Shown piece by piece: positions 7,715 to 16,880 of a DNA stretch of 64,000 nt. The stretch is taken from positions 553,144 through 617,143 of the forward strand of contig NZ_QOKZ01000003.1 of the NCBI RefSeq assembly GCF_003697785.1. Reading direction: 5' to 3'. The notes below the pieces were generated by a model. The model saw only the letters and a program-made list of their open reading frames with translations, was not told the origin of the DNA and ran no database searches. Origin of the DNA: Paracoccus alkanivorans. Lineage in GTDB: Bacteria; Pseudomonadota; Alphaproteobacteria; Rhodobacterales; Rhodobacteraceae. Position 1 is the first letter of the stretch; each line of letters starts with the position of its first letter. The position numbers and the translations under genes were made by a program.

Positions 7715-8404
7715 ATGAATACGATCGACTCCATGAGCTCAGAAAAAAAAGCCACGGGCCGGCGTCGGAAAGGCGGCGATACCCTCACCGACCGTGCCTA
7801 CAAACAGATCGAGGAGATGATTGTTTCCCTGCATCTCAGCCCGGGGCAGGTGCTGTCGGAGGCTCAACTTGCCGAAGAGCTGGGGATCGGCCGCACCCCG
7901 GTCCGTGAGGCCCTGCAGCGGTTGTCCAGCGAGGGATTGATCAATGTTCTGCCCCGGCGCGGTATCCTGGTTTCCGAAATCAATCCGTCGAGGCAGTTGC
8001 TCTTGCTGGAGTTGCGGCGCGAGGTGGAAAGGCTTTGCACCCGCAAGGCCGCCATGCGTGCGCTTCCTGCAGAGCGTGAAGCCTTTGCAAAGCTTGCGGA
8101 TCAACTGGCGGAAACCGCCCGAACCCGCGACGATGCTGCCTTCATGCGTCTCGATCTCGAGTTCAATCAGGCAATATTGAAGACCTGCCGTAACGAGTTC
8201 GCCGAAAAGGCGATGCGGCGTATACAAGGCATGTCAAGGCGGTTCTGGTTCCAGCACTATCGCGAAGCCCTGGATCTGGAACGTTGCGCCCATCTGCATG
8301 CGCGGGTCGCACGAGCGATCGCGCAGGGCGATAGCGATCTGGCGGCAGCGGAATCGGATGCGTTGATCGATTACATCGTTGAATTCACCCGCTCTACCGT
8401 CTGA
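7715..8404 (+). CDS. GntR-family regulator, FCD subfamily
   Basis: A 229-residue regulator. The winged helix lies at about residues 20-90 (YKQIEEMIVSLHLSPGQVLSEAQLAEELGIGRTPVREAL, read from 7797 on) and an all-helical FCD domain follows. In the FCD domain the Asp/His metal-binding pattern is visible as RLDLEFN... and CAHLHARV. It lies 133 nt after the hydrolase gene and has its own AT-rich candidate operator upstream. It is the second FCD regulator in 8 kb and probably controls the adjacent oxidation operon; the effector is unknown. Confidence 0.85.
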   Translation: MNTIDSMSSEKKATGRRRKGGDTLTDRAYKQIEEMIVSLHLSPGQVLSEAQLAEELGIGRTPVREALQRLSSEGLINVLPRRGILVSEINPSRQLLLLELRREVERLCTRKAAMRALPAEREAFAKLADQLAETARTRDDAAFMRLDLEFNQAILKTCRNEFAEKAMRRIQGMSRRFWFQHYREALDLERCAHLHARVARAIAQGDSDLAAAESDALIDYIVEFTRSTV

Positions 8405-8600
8405 AGGGGCGCCAGAAAAGGCAGTTGAACGGGTATAGTGGATTTTGATCCGCGCTGTCCACAGCCGGAAGGCAAGTCTTGCGGCCGGGGTAATGGCTGA
8501 CAGGCAGGCCTTTGGGCAGCTATACCAATATGGCCGAATGAGACGGGCGGGCTTCCCGCGCAGGACCGGATAACATTTCTATACAGGAGAACGACCGAGT

Positions 8601-9638
8601 ATGGCCGAGCAACGATACATTACCATTGATGCGCTCCTTGAACGGGTCCGGAAGATCTTCGAGAATTGCGGGGTGAGCCCGGAAAATGCCGAGGCTGTGG
8701 CCCGGGTGATCGTCGCCGGTGAGCGGGACAACTGCAAATCGCATGGCATTTACCGGATCGAGGGCTGCCTGCGTGCGCTTGCGGCGGGGAAGGCCGAACC
8801 GAAAGCGGTGCCGGAAATCCATGACGGGGGTCGATCCGTGATCGAGGTAGACGCGGGGGGAGGGTTCTCGAATCCTGCCTTCAATGCGGCCAAGCCGGCG
8901 TTGGTCGCAAGGGCGAAGGAGACCGGGCTTGCGGCCCTTGTAATCCGCGATTGCCTGCATTTCTCGGCATTGTGGCATGAGGTGGAAGCATTGGCGGAAG
9001 AGGGGCTGGCCGCAGTCTCCATGTGCCCGAGCTATGCTTTCGTGGCGCCTGCGGGTGGCAAGGAGCCTGTTCTGGGCACCAACCCCTTCGCATTCGGCTG
9101 GCCGCGGCCGGGCGAACATCCCTATGTGTTCGATTTCGCCACCAGTGTCGCGGCACGGGGCGAGATCGAGCTGCACCGCCGCGCGGGAACGCCGATTCCC
9201 GAAGGCTGGGCCGTTGACCGTGACGGGAACCCGACGACTGATCCCGATGAGGCGCTCGATGGTGCGATGCTGACCTTCGGAGGTCACAAGGGATCGGCGC
9301 TTTCGACCATGATCGAGCTATTATCCGGTGCAATGCTCGGCGAATTCATGAGTCGCGAGGCACTTGAGTTTACGGGTGGGGGCGCCTTGCTGCCGCGTCA
9401 TGGTGCGTTGATCCTTGCGCTTGATCCGCAGGTATTTGCGGCACGCAGCGGGCGCGATCCGATTGCCGAGGGAGAGAAGCTTCTGACTGCGATCTCCGGA
9501 CAGGGCGCGCGCCTGCCCTCGCAACGCCGTTTTGCCGCGCGCGAGAAGGCGCTGCGCGAAGGTGTGGTGTTGAACGAGGCGGAGTTCGCGCAACTCGACC
9601 GGTTCGAGGCATTGGGGCTTGAGGCGGTGAAGATGTGA
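8601..9638 (+). CDS. Ldh-family NAD(P)H-dependent oxidoreductase (malate/L-lactate dehydrogenase type 2)
   Basis: A 345-residue protein of the family that includes YlbC/YiaK and delta1-piperideine-2-carboxylate/delta1-pyrroline-2-carboxylate reductases. CKSHGIYRI near residue 46 gives the conserved Ser-His and Arg; LGTNPFAFGWP and DFATSVAARGEI match the cofactor-binding region; FGGHKGSALSTMIELL is the conserved GHKG segment. The ATG at 8601 follows AGGAGA. It probably reduces a cyclic imino acid or 2-oxo acid. It is downstream of a GntR regulator and upstream of a LysR regulator and hyuAB, which fits nitrogen-heterocycle or cyclic amide breakdown, but the substrate is inferred. Confidence 0.75.
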   Translation: MAEQRYITIDALLERVRKIFENCGVSPENAEAVARVIVAGERDNCKSHGIYRIEGCLRALAAGKAEPKAVPEIHDGGRSVIEVDAGGGFSNPAFNAAKPALVARAKETGLAALVIRDCLHFSALWHEVEALAEEGLAAVSMCPSYAFVAPAGGKEPVLGTNPFAFGWPRPGEHPYVFDFATSVAARGEIELHRRAGTPIPEGWAVDRDGNPTTDPDEALDGAMLTFGGHKGSALSTMIELLSGAMLGEFMSREALEFTGGGALLPRHGALILALDPQVFAARSGRDPIAEGEKLLTAISGQGARLPSQRRFAAREKALREGVVLNEAEFAQLDRFEALGLEAVKM

Positions 9639-9836
9639 AAACAGCACTTGCACCGGCTCCCCATTAACCGTGAGGCCGTCGAGAGGGTCCTCTGTCCGGC
9701 AGCGGATGGTTCCGGCGTCGTGACCGGGCATGCTATCGTGACAGACGACAGAGAGACTTTTGGGCGGCCATCATCATCGCAAAGCTGATAAGCAGCAGGA
9801 AACCAGAGATCGGCATTTCCCCGGGACAAGGTGCTT

Positions 9837-10742
9837 ATGTCACGTTTTCGATTCAACCTGAAACATGTCGAAGCCTTCGTCGAAGTTGCCGATCAGGGCA
9901 CGTTTCGGCGGGCAGCCGAACGGTTGCACACCACGCAGCCGAATATTTCCAATCGCATCGCCCAGCTTGAGGAGCATATCGGTCAGCGCCTGATGGAGCG
10001 TGACGCAGGTTCGGTTCGCTTGACGCCGCGTGGCGCAGTGCTTTTGAAGCCCGCACGGGAAATTCTCGAATCCGTCGATAGATTTCTTGCCGCTGTCGGG
10101 GACGAGACCAAGTTCGAAGGGGTGCTTCGTCTCGGGGTCAGCGAGATGATTGCCCATTCCTGGCTGCCGCAATTCCTGCTGGAGATGCGGGAACGCTTTC
10201 CCGGGGTCGATATCGACCTGACCGTCGACATGAGCGCGAATCTGAGCGAGAGCCTGTTCGACAGGGCACTGGATCTGACCATTCAGAATGCTCCTTTCGA
10301 TCGTGTCGCGGGGCGGACGGTGCAACTGGGGCAAACCGCGCATTACTGGGTTGCGGCCCCAAGCCTGGGATTGCCCGAGCGAAATATCGGCTATGCGGAG
10401 CTTGCCCGGCATCCGATCCTGGCACATTCCCGCAGTTCTCTGGCCTACAAGCAGATCGACGACCATTTTCGCCGGACAGGACAATCGGTCCGGCTTATCT
10501 CATCGTCTTATATGGGAAGCTGCCTCCAGATGGCGCTGGATGGGCTGGGGATCGCCTGTCTGCCAGCGGCGATGTTGGGAGGTGTTCTCGATGATGGCCG
10601 GTTGCGGCGGGTCAATTACAGTTGGGTTCCAGATGATCTTGTGTTTTCAGCGCGCTACATGTCAGACCCCGCCCCGACCTATCTGCGCGAGGCGGTCGGT
10701 ATCGCGCGACGGATATTTCCGCCCGATACGGGTAAAGGATAA
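9837..10742 (+). CDS. LysR-family transcriptional regulator
   Basis: About 301 residues. The N-terminal helix-turn-helix is typical (LKHVEAFVEVADQGTF, then AAERLHTTQPNISNRIAQLEEHIG), followed by a periplasmic-binding-like effector domain (FEGVLRLGVSEMIAHSWLP onward). ATG 9837 is preferred over the GTG two codons upstream because ACAAGG is then correctly spaced. It lies in the same direction as hyuA, 90 nt upstream of it, with an AT-rich spacer that could hold LysR sites. It probably activates hyuAB or the upstream reductase. Confidence 0.85.
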   Translation: MSRFRFNLKHVEAFVEVADQGTFRRAAERLHTTQPNISNRIAQLEEHIGQRLMERDAGSVRLTPRGAVLLKPAREILESVDRFLAAVGDETKFEGVLRLGVSEMIAHSWLPQFLLEMRERFPGVDIDLTVDMSANLSESLFDRALDLTIQNAPFDRVAGRTVQLGQTAHYWVAAPSLGLPERNIGYAELARHPILAHSRSSLAYKQIDDHFRRTGQSVRLISSSYMGSCLQMALDGLGIACLPAAMLGGVLDDGRLRRVNYSWVPDDLVFSARYMSDPAPTYLREAVGIARRIFPPDTGKG

Positions 10743-10832
10743 GAATTCATAATCCTGATAATCAAAATAAAGAATTTTCCATGATCATTTCATCACACTA
10801 AGCTTGCCGCAAAGCTGACATGCGAGGAAACG

Positions 10833-12956
10833 ATGACAAGCATCACCACACGTTTGGGGGTCGATATTGGCGGCACCTTCACGGATATCGTGCTGGAGAT
10901 CGGTGCGACGCGTTATTCGACGAAGGTGCTGACCACCTATGCCGCTCCGGAAGATGCAATCGTGGAAGGGATGCACCGTGTCTGTGCCAAGGCGCAGATC
11001 GCGCCGGCTCAGATAGGCCAGATCATTCATGGCACGACACTGGCGACGAACGCGCTGATCGAGCGGCGGGGAGCAAAAACCGCCCTGATCACCACGCGAG
11101 GGTTTCGCGACGTGATCGAGATGCGGACCGAGAGCCGGTTCGAACAATACGATCTCAACCTCGTTCTGCCCGAACCGTTGCTACCGCGAAACCGCCGTCA
11201 TGTCGTGACCGAGCGACTGGATGCAGCGGGCAATATACTGATTCCGCTGGACGATTCCGAGGTCGAGGCATTGGCAGAGGAGTTGAAGGCCGGTGAATAC
11301 CAAAGCATCGCGGTCGGTTTGCTGCATTCCTATGTCAACGGAGTGCATGAACGCCGTATAGCGGAGATCCTTTCGGAACGGCTGCCGGGTGCGATGATCT
11401 CGCTGTCCTCGGAGGTCTCGCCGCAGATGCGGGAATACGAGCGTTTCAATACGACGATCGCGAACGCCTATATCAAGCCGCTGATGAAATCCTATCTCGG
11501 GCGGCTGGCCGAACGTCTGCGCAAGGAAGGCGCCGATTGCCCGGTATTCCTCATGCATTCCGGCGGTGGGATCATGGATATCGAGACGGCGGCCGAGTTC
11601 CCGGTGCGGTTGGTCGAATCCGGCCCGGCGGGCGGCGCGGTGTTTGCTGCCGACATCGCGGCGCGTCACGGAATCGACAAGGTGCTGAGCTTCGATATGG
11701 GGGGGACGACCGCCAAGATTTGCCTGATCAAGAATCAGGCGCCAAAAACCGCCCGGGTCTTCGAGGTGGCGCGGACCTATCGGTTCAAGAAAGGCTCGGG
11801 CATGCCCATCTCGATCCCGGTGATCGATATGGTCGAAATCGGAGCGGGAGGCGGCAGTCTGGCCCATGTGGACTCGATGGACCAAATCCGCGTCGGACCG
11901 GAAAGCGCGGGTTCCGAGCCGGGTCCGGCCTGCTATGGCCGTGGCGGGACGCGTCCCGCCGTCACCGATGCCGACCTGGTTCTGGGAAAGCTGGATCCTG
12001 CGAATTTTGCCGCAGGAACGATCCCGCTTTATCCTGAAAGATCGGAAGCGGCGCTGTCCGGAGAACTTGGCAGCCGCCTGTCGATGCCGGTCATCGAAGC
12101 GGCCTGGGGGCTGGCCGAGGTCGTAGATGAAAACATGGCCAATGCCGCCCGCGTTCATGCCGTGGAGAACGGAGAGGACATAAGCGAATATACGATGATC
12201 GCCTTCGGGGGCGCGGCACCGCTTCATGCCGGGCGGTTATGCGAGAAGCTTGGCATCCGGCGTTGCCTGGTTCCGCAGGGAGCCGGCGTCGGATCGGCCA
12301 TCGGTTTCCTGCGCGCCCCCTTCAGCTTCGAGGCGAACCGCTCGGTCTTCATGAAGATAAGCCATTTCGATGCCGAGGCGGTCACCGCCCTGTTCGACGA
12401 GATGGAGGGCGAGGCGATGCGCTTTGTCCAAAGCTGCGACGCGGAGGCCGAGATCAGGACCGAGCACAGGATATACATGCGTTATTCCGGGCAAGGCTGG
12501 GAAATCCCCATCGTGCTGAACCAGAAGGATGTGACGAGGCCGGAGGCCGGCAACTACCTGTCGTTGTTCGAGGAAGAATACACCAAGCTGTTCGGTCGTC
12601 CGGTCGAGGGCCTGGAGGCAGAGATTACCGTTTGGTCCGTCAATGCCTTTACCGAACCCGCCCCGAGCGAACCGGTTGCGGGTATGGAGGAAAAGGGCGC
12701 GGCGCAAATCAGCGGGTGTCGCAGCCTGTTCGACGCCGCGTTGGGAGAAATGACCGAAGCGGCTGTCATCCGGCGCGACGGACTTGCCGCTGGTGAGCGT
12801 GTCGAAGGCCCGGCTGTGGTGATCGAAGATGAGACCACGCTGGTACTGCCCGCCAGCCGGGAACTTGTCGCGCAGCCGGACGGCTGCCTGGATATCCGTG
12901 TCAAATCCTCCGCCGCCGTGTCGCGGGTCAGCGAAAGGGAATCCGCCAATGTCTGA
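10833..12956 (+). CDS. hyuA: hydantoinase/oxoprolinase family protein, subunit A
   Basis: A 707-residue ATP-dependent amide-ring opening subunit of the HyuA / 5-oxoprolinase A / acetone carboxylase beta superfamily. The N-terminus carries the phosphate-binding RLGVDIGGTFTDIV; HGTTLATNALIERRGAKTALITTRGFRDV and the actin-fold SFDMGGTTAKICLI are hallmark segments; GAGGGSLA and SEPGPACYGRGGTRPAVTDADLVLG complete the core. The ATG follows GCGAGGAAAC. Its stop overlaps the start of hyuB by 8 nt, so the two subunits are translationally coupled. Likely substrates are hydantoins, 5-oxoproline-like lactams or related cyclic amides; the exact one cannot be read from the sequence. Confidence 0.85.
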   Translation: MTSITTRLGVDIGGTFTDIVLEIGATRYSTKVLTTYAAPEDAIVEGMHRVCAKAQIAPAQIGQIIHGTTLATNALIERRGAKTALITTRGFRDVIEMRTESRFEQYDLNLVLPEPLLPRNRRHVVTERLDAAGNILIPLDDSEVEALAEELKAGEYQSIAVGLLHSYVNGVHERRIAEILSERLPGAMISLSSEVSPQMREYERFNTTIANAYIKPLMKSYLGRLAERLRKEGADCPVFLMHSGGGIMDIETAAEFPVRLVESGPAGGAVFAADIAARHGIDKVLSFDMGGTTAKICLIKNQAPKTARVFEVARTYRFKKGSGMPISIPVIDMVEIGAGGGSLAHVDSMDQIRVGPESAGSEPGPACYGRGGTRPAVTDADLVLGKLDPANFAAGTIPLYPERSEAALSGELGSRLSMPVIEAAWGLAEVVDENMANAARVHAVENGEDISEYTMIAFGGAAPLHAGRLCEKLGIRRCLVPQGAGVGSAIGFLRAPFSFEANRSVFMKISHFDAEAVTALFDEMEGEAMRFVQSCDAEAEIRTEHRIYMRYSGQGWEIPIVLNQKDVTRPEAGNYLSLFEEEYTKLFGRPVEGLEAEITVWSVNAFTEPAPSEPVAGMEEKGAAQISGCRSLFDAALGEMTEAAVIRRDGLAAGERVEGPAVVIEDETTLVLPASRELVAQPDGCLDIRVKSSAAVSRVSERESANV

Positions 12957-14655
12957 GACAGGAAAAGTGGCCCGTCAGGTGATGTGGAACCGCCTGATCT
13001 CGGTTGTCGAGGAACAGGCGCAGGCATTGGTGCGGACGTCGTTCTCGACTAGCGTTCGCGAGGCCGGGGACCTCTCTGCCGGTGTTTATAACGAGGCGGG
13101 CGAAATGCTGGCGCAGGCGGTAACAGGCACGCCGGGCCATGTGAACGCCATGGCAGATGCGGTCGCGCATTTCATTCGCCGCATAGGCCGCGACAACATG
13201 TTCGAAGGCGATGTCTATATCACCAATGATCCATGGGAGGGCACCGGGCATTTGCATGACATCACGGTGGTGTCGCCGTCATTCCATGGTGGGCGGCTGG
13301 TCGGCTTCTTTGCCTGCACCGCGCATATCGTGGATATCGGCGGGCGCGGCTTCGGCGTCGACGGAAACTCCGTGTATGAAGAGGGGCTTTACCTGCCGAT
13401 CATGAAGCTGATCGAACGGGGCGAGGTCGACCGGACATTGATCCGTATCATACGCGGCAATGTCCGGGAGCCCGACCAATTGGTGGGCGATATCTACGCT
13501 CTGGCCACCTGCAACGAGATCGGTCATCGCCGTCTCGTCGCAATGATGGAAGAGTTCGAACTGTCCGATCTTGCCGGGATCTCGCAGTTCATTCTTGATA
13601 ATTCGCGCCGGGCTACGCTGGAGCGGATCAATGCGCTGACACCGGGAACCGCCGAGGGTCATATGCAGATCGACGGTTTCGACCGGCCGATAGATCTGCG
13701 GGTCCGCCTTGCGTTCGAACGGGATCGGATCGTTGCGGATTGGGCAGGAACCTCTGGCATCGACAAGAAGGGTATCAATGTGCCTCTGGTCTATACCAAG
13801 GCCTATACTTGCTATGCGCTGAAATGCGCCATTGCCCCCGAGATCCCCAACAATGCGGCCTCGCTGGCGCCGTTCGAGATCGTCGCACCCGAAAACAGCA
13901 TCGTCAACGCGCTTCATCCGGCGCCGGTCAGCCTGCGCCATATAATCGGCCACATGCTGCCCGATACCGTCTATGACGCTTTGGACAAACTGCTGCCCGA
14001 GACGGTGCATGCCGAGGGCGCGGGATGCCTGTGCAACTTTCAGGTATCGCTGCGGCCGCGCAGTGATGCGCCGGCGCCCGCGAATGCGGTGCGTGCCGAG
14101 GTGCTGGCCTTCAATTCCGGCGGCGCGGGGGCAAGGCCCGGCCTGGACGGCATGAACGCTACCGCTTTTCCTTCCGGGGTGATGACCATGCCGGTCGAGG
14201 CAACCGAGCAGGTCGGCCCGGTGATCTTCTGGCGCAAGGAATTACGGCCCGATTCAGGCGGGGCGGGACGTTTTCGCGGTGGTCTGGGTCAATATATGGA
14301 GGTCGGCGCACGCGAGGGGCACGAGTTCGATTTTCAGGCGATGTTCGATCGTGTCGAGCATCCCGCACGGGGACGGCGAGGCGGAGGGCCAGGAGCGACC
14401 ATGACGATCGCGCAGGATGACGGCACGCCGATGAAAGGGAAGGGCAAGCAATTCGTGCCGCATGGCCGCAAGGTCATGCTGGGCCTGCCCGGCGGTGCTG
14501 GATATGGCCGGCCTGCCGAAAGGTCGCCCGAGCTGGTCCGCCGGGACCTTGCGCTTGGTTATATCACGCCCGACTTCGCCCGCAGACATTATGCACTGAG
14601 TGAAGAGGAAATCGCCGAGGTTCTGTCTCGCGCCCGTTTGGGAGAGGTGTATTAA
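12949..14655 (+). CDS. hyuB: hydantoinase/oxoprolinase family protein, subunit B
   Basis: A 568-residue HyuB-type subunit. Family signatures are NRLISVVEEQAQALVRTSFS near the N-terminus, REAGDLSAGVYN, PGHVNAMADAV and DVYITNDPWEGTGHLHDI (metal/active-site region), and RFRGGLGQ in the C-terminal half. ATG 12949 is chosen because GAAAGGGA precedes it; the frame stays open upstream only as an overlap with hyuA. The protein forms the catalytic complex with HyuA in the cytoplasm. It is followed by remnants of an aldolase and an aminotransferase and then a TRAP transporter in the same direction. Confidence 0.85.
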   Translation: MSETGKVARQVMWNRLISVVEEQAQALVRTSFSTSVREAGDLSAGVYNEAGEMLAQAVTGTPGHVNAMADAVAHFIRRIGRDNMFEGDVYITNDPWEGTGHLHDITVVSPSFHGGRLVGFFACTAHIVDIGGRGFGVDGNSVYEEGLYLPIMKLIERGEVDRTLIRIIRGNVREPDQLVGDIYALATCNEIGHRRLVAMMEEFELSDLAGISQFILDNSRRATLERINALTPGTAEGHMQIDGFDRPIDLRVRLAFERDRIVADWAGTSGIDKKGINVPLVYTKAYTCYALKCAIAPEIPNNAASLAPFEIVAPENSIVNALHPAPVSLRHIIGHMLPDTVYDALDKLLPETVHAEGAGCLCNFQVSLRPRSDAPAPANAVRAEVLAFNSGGAGARPGLDGMNATAFPSGVMTMPVEATEQVGPVIFWRKELRPDSGGAGRFRGGLGQYMEVGAREGHEFDFQAMFDRVEHPARGRRGGGPGATMTIAQDDGTPMKGKGKQFVPHGRKVMLGLPGGAGYGRPAERSPELVRRDLALGYITPDFARRHYALSEEEIAEVLSRARLGEVY

Positions 14656-14771
14656 TGAGCGGCAGTCACATGCCGGGATCGATGGCGACCAACAGGTTTC
14701 TGGCGGATATCCGGGCGGGAGGACCCCTGATCGGACCGTGGATCACACTTTGTCCGCCGCCTGATCCATGA
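14655..14771 (+). pseudogene. HpcH/HpaI-type aldolase N-terminal remnant (tentative)
   Basis: Starting at the ATG that overlaps the hyuB stop, 38 codons read NRFLADIRAGGPLIGPWITL before a stop. This resembles the first 30 residues of HpcH/HpaI aldolases (N-x-F-x2-L-x-AG-x2-LIG-x-W). Nothing of the remaining 220 residues of such an enzyme follows. It may be a truncated gene or a chance peptide; the match is short. Confidence 0.35.
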
Positions 14772-14860
14772 GCAAAGGCTCAGCTTTGTTGCGTGCGGTG
14801 CCGATACAGGTATTCTGGCGCGTGGAGCGGTTGCGCTGGCCCGGAACATGAGGGCATGAC

Positions 14861-15269
14861 GTGATGAGATGCACCACCAGCTTGCTGGGCTCGGTCCGGC
14901 CTTCTGCCCCGGCGGCGATCGGCCGGACTGCCGGAACCTTGCGGGATGCGGGCAAAGACGTGATTGATCCGGGCTTGGGGGAACCGGACTTCGATACGCC
15001 GGCACTGAAGGCCGCCATCCGGGCGAAATTCATTCGCGACAACGTGCTGGATTTCAGTGACGAGCGGAAAGCTGCTGAGCGGCGATATCGCCTTTGCGGA
15101 TTACTTGCTGGCGGAAGCGAGAGTCGCCACGGTTTCGGGAGGTGTGTATGAAATGCCGGGCCATTTTCGTATCTCGACAGCCTGCGCCAATGATCTTCTG
15201 GATGCGGCAATGTTTCGCATATCCCGCGCGGTCGCGACTTTTACGGAGCCCGAAAACATCCTGTCCTGA
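14861..15269 (+). pseudogene. class I aminotransferase remnant: N- and C-terminal ends with the middle deleted
   Basis: The frame from 14861 encodes SVRPSAPAAIGRTAGTL and VIDPGLGEPDFDTPALKAAI, the N-terminal pattern of aspartate-type aminotransferases (xVKPSxTxA..., VIxLGxGEPDFDTP). About 40 nt after the match ends, a different frame (about 15060-15269) encodes FADYLLAEARVATVSGG and PGHFRISTACANDLLDAA, the C-terminal pattern (YLLEExGVAxVPGxxF...GHFRISxA). Some 270 residues including the PLP lysine are missing and the two parts are out of frame. This is a decayed gene with a large internal deletion plus a frameshift. Confidence 0.65.
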
Positions 15270-15325
15270 ACAATCCCTTCGGGGCAGACAATAACCAAGA
15301 GAAAAGTCCAACAAAGGAGTATGAG

Positions 15326-16306
15326 ATGAACGCTTTCGCGAAACTGGGAATGGCTCTTGCCACCGTCTGCCTTGCTTCCACCGCCAGTGCCGAGACGAAA
15401 TGGGTGATGGCATCGGGCTATCCCGAGGACAGCTTCTTCACCCAGACCATCCGTCAATTCATCGAAGATGTCGAAACAGCGACGGATGGGGAGGTCCAGA
15501 TTGATCTGCGCGCCAATGGCGAATTGATCAAGCTGGATGCGATCCGCCGCGCAGTGCAGTCCGGTCAGGTGCAACTGGGCGAGATCCGGTTCGGCGTCTA
15601 CGGCAATGAAAACCCCATGTATACGCTGGACAGCGTGCCCAACGTGGCCAATGATTACGACGAAGCCCGCCTGCTGATGGAGGCGCAGAAACCGTGGTTC
15701 GACAAGACCTTCGCTGACGCAGGCATGCGCATTCTCAGCTATATGCCCTGGCCGGGGCAGGGTTTTTACACCAGTTTCGAGGTGACAGACGGCTCCGAGT
15801 TCAAGGACGTGAAACTGCGCATCTATTCCCCCGCGACGCAGCGGATGGGGGAGTTGCTGGGCTTCCAGGCGACGATCCTGCCTTTTGCCGAGGTGCCGCA
15901 GGCATTCTCGACCGGGCTGATCGAGGCGCTGTTCACCTCTGCACAGACCGGGGTGGATATCCAGGCATGGGATTACGCGTCGCATTTCACCTATACCGGC
16001 TCCATGCATAACAAGAACGCCATCATCATCAACGAACGGGCCCTGTCCCGGCTTGATCCCAAGATGCAGGAAGCGGTGATCGCGGCTGGAGAAAAGGCGA
16101 CCGAAACGGCATGGAAACTGAGTCAGGAAGCCGGTGAGGCGCGACTGAAGGAGTTGCAGGAAAACGGCATGACGACATCGGACGCCTCGCCCGAGCTTCA
16201 GGCCGAGCTGGCGGAGATAGGCGAGCAGATGACCGCGGAATGGAAGGAAAGCGCTTCGCCGGAAGAGGTGGAGGTGCTGGACAGCTACCTGACCTCCAGG
16301 GAGTAA
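15326..16306 (+). CDS. dctP: TRAP transporter substrate-binding protein (DctP family)
   Basis: A 326-residue periplasmic protein. Residues 1-22 form a signal peptide ending in ASA-E. The mature part has the DctP pattern (KWVMASGYPEDSFFTQTIRQFIEDVETATDGEVQIDL, read from 15398 on), and the conserved Arg region that binds substrate carboxylates is visible around LRIYSPATQRMGELLG. AAAGGAG precedes the ATG. It leads a dctPQM operon. TRAP systems import organic acids and related solutes with a Na+ gradient. Its position after hyuAB suggests uptake of a carboxylated cyclic amide or its product; this is inferred. Confidence 0.85.
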   Translation: MNAFAKLGMALATVCLASTASAETKWVMASGYPEDSFFTQTIRQFIEDVETATDGEVQIDLRANGELIKLDAIRRAVQSGQVQLGEIRFGVYGNENPMYTLDSVPNVANDYDEARLLMEAQKPWFDKTFADAGMRILSYMPWPGQGFYTSFEVTDGSEFKDVKLRIYSPATQRMGELLGFQATILPFAEVPQAFSTGLIEALFTSAQTGVDIQAWDYASHFTYTGSMHNKNAIIINERALSRLDPKMQEAVIAAGEKATETAWKLSQEAGEARLKELQENGMTTSDASPELQAELAEIGEQMTAEWKESASPEEVEVLDSYLTSRE

Positions 16307-16365
16307 CCTCGTTCCCGGGGCGGCTGATAGGTCCGGCCGCCTCTCCTGCAAGATTGGAGGTGCTC

Positions 16366-16875
16366 ATGTTCAGGGCTATGGCGCACAAGCTTTACCTGTT
16401 TTGCGGCTATGCCGCAGGCGCTTTTCTGGCCGCGATCGCGGTGGCGACGTTATGGCAGATCGTCGCGCGGCAAATGGGGCAGGCGGTCGAGACGACTGAA
16501 CTGTCCGGCTTCTGCCTGGCGGCGTCCACTTTTCTGGCGCTGGCCTATACTTTCGTTAATGGCGGCCATGTGCGGGTTGGGGTCGTCCCGCAGTTGTTTT
16601 CTGGCAGGATCAGCCGGGGATTCGAGCTGTGGTGTTGTGCGGTAGGTATTCTCATCACCGGCTATGCCGCGTATCAAATGACGCTTTTCACGCTGGAAAC
16701 CTATCGCTTCGGAGAGCTGAGCCCCGGCATGATGGCGATCCCGCTCTGGATCCCGCAAAGCGCGGTGGCCTTCGGGCTGGCCGTGATGTGCATCGGGATT
16801 ATCGAGCAGGCGGGCCTGATCCTGTCCGGGCGGACTGCCGATTATGAAACCAATATCGACAGCACGGCGGAGTAG
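16366..16875 (+). CDS. dctQ: TRAP transporter small permease (DctQ family)
   Basis: A 169-residue protein with four hydrophobic segments (about residues 10-30, 47-65, 88-108 and 127-148), the normal DctQ layout. The loop WQIVARQMGQAVETTELSGF is typical. ATG 16366 is chosen because TTGGAGG precedes it; the open frame extends upstream without a ribosome-binding site. It lies 59 nt after dctP and 5 nt before dctM. It forms the membrane complex with DctM. Confidence 0.85.
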   Translation: MFRAMAHKLYLFCGYAAGAFLAAIAVATLWQIVARQMGQAVETTELSGFCLAASTFLALAYTFVNGGHVRVGVVPQLFSGRISRGFELWCCAVGILITGYAAYQMTLFTLETYRFGELSPGMMAIPLWIPQSAVAFGLAVMCIGIIEQAGLILSGRTADYETNIDSTAE

Positions 16876-16880
16876 ACCTC

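Noticed and set aside
12829..12948. Upstream extension of the hyuB frame
   Set aside because: It runs through the 3' end of hyuA in another frame; the ATG at 12949 has the ribosome-binding site.
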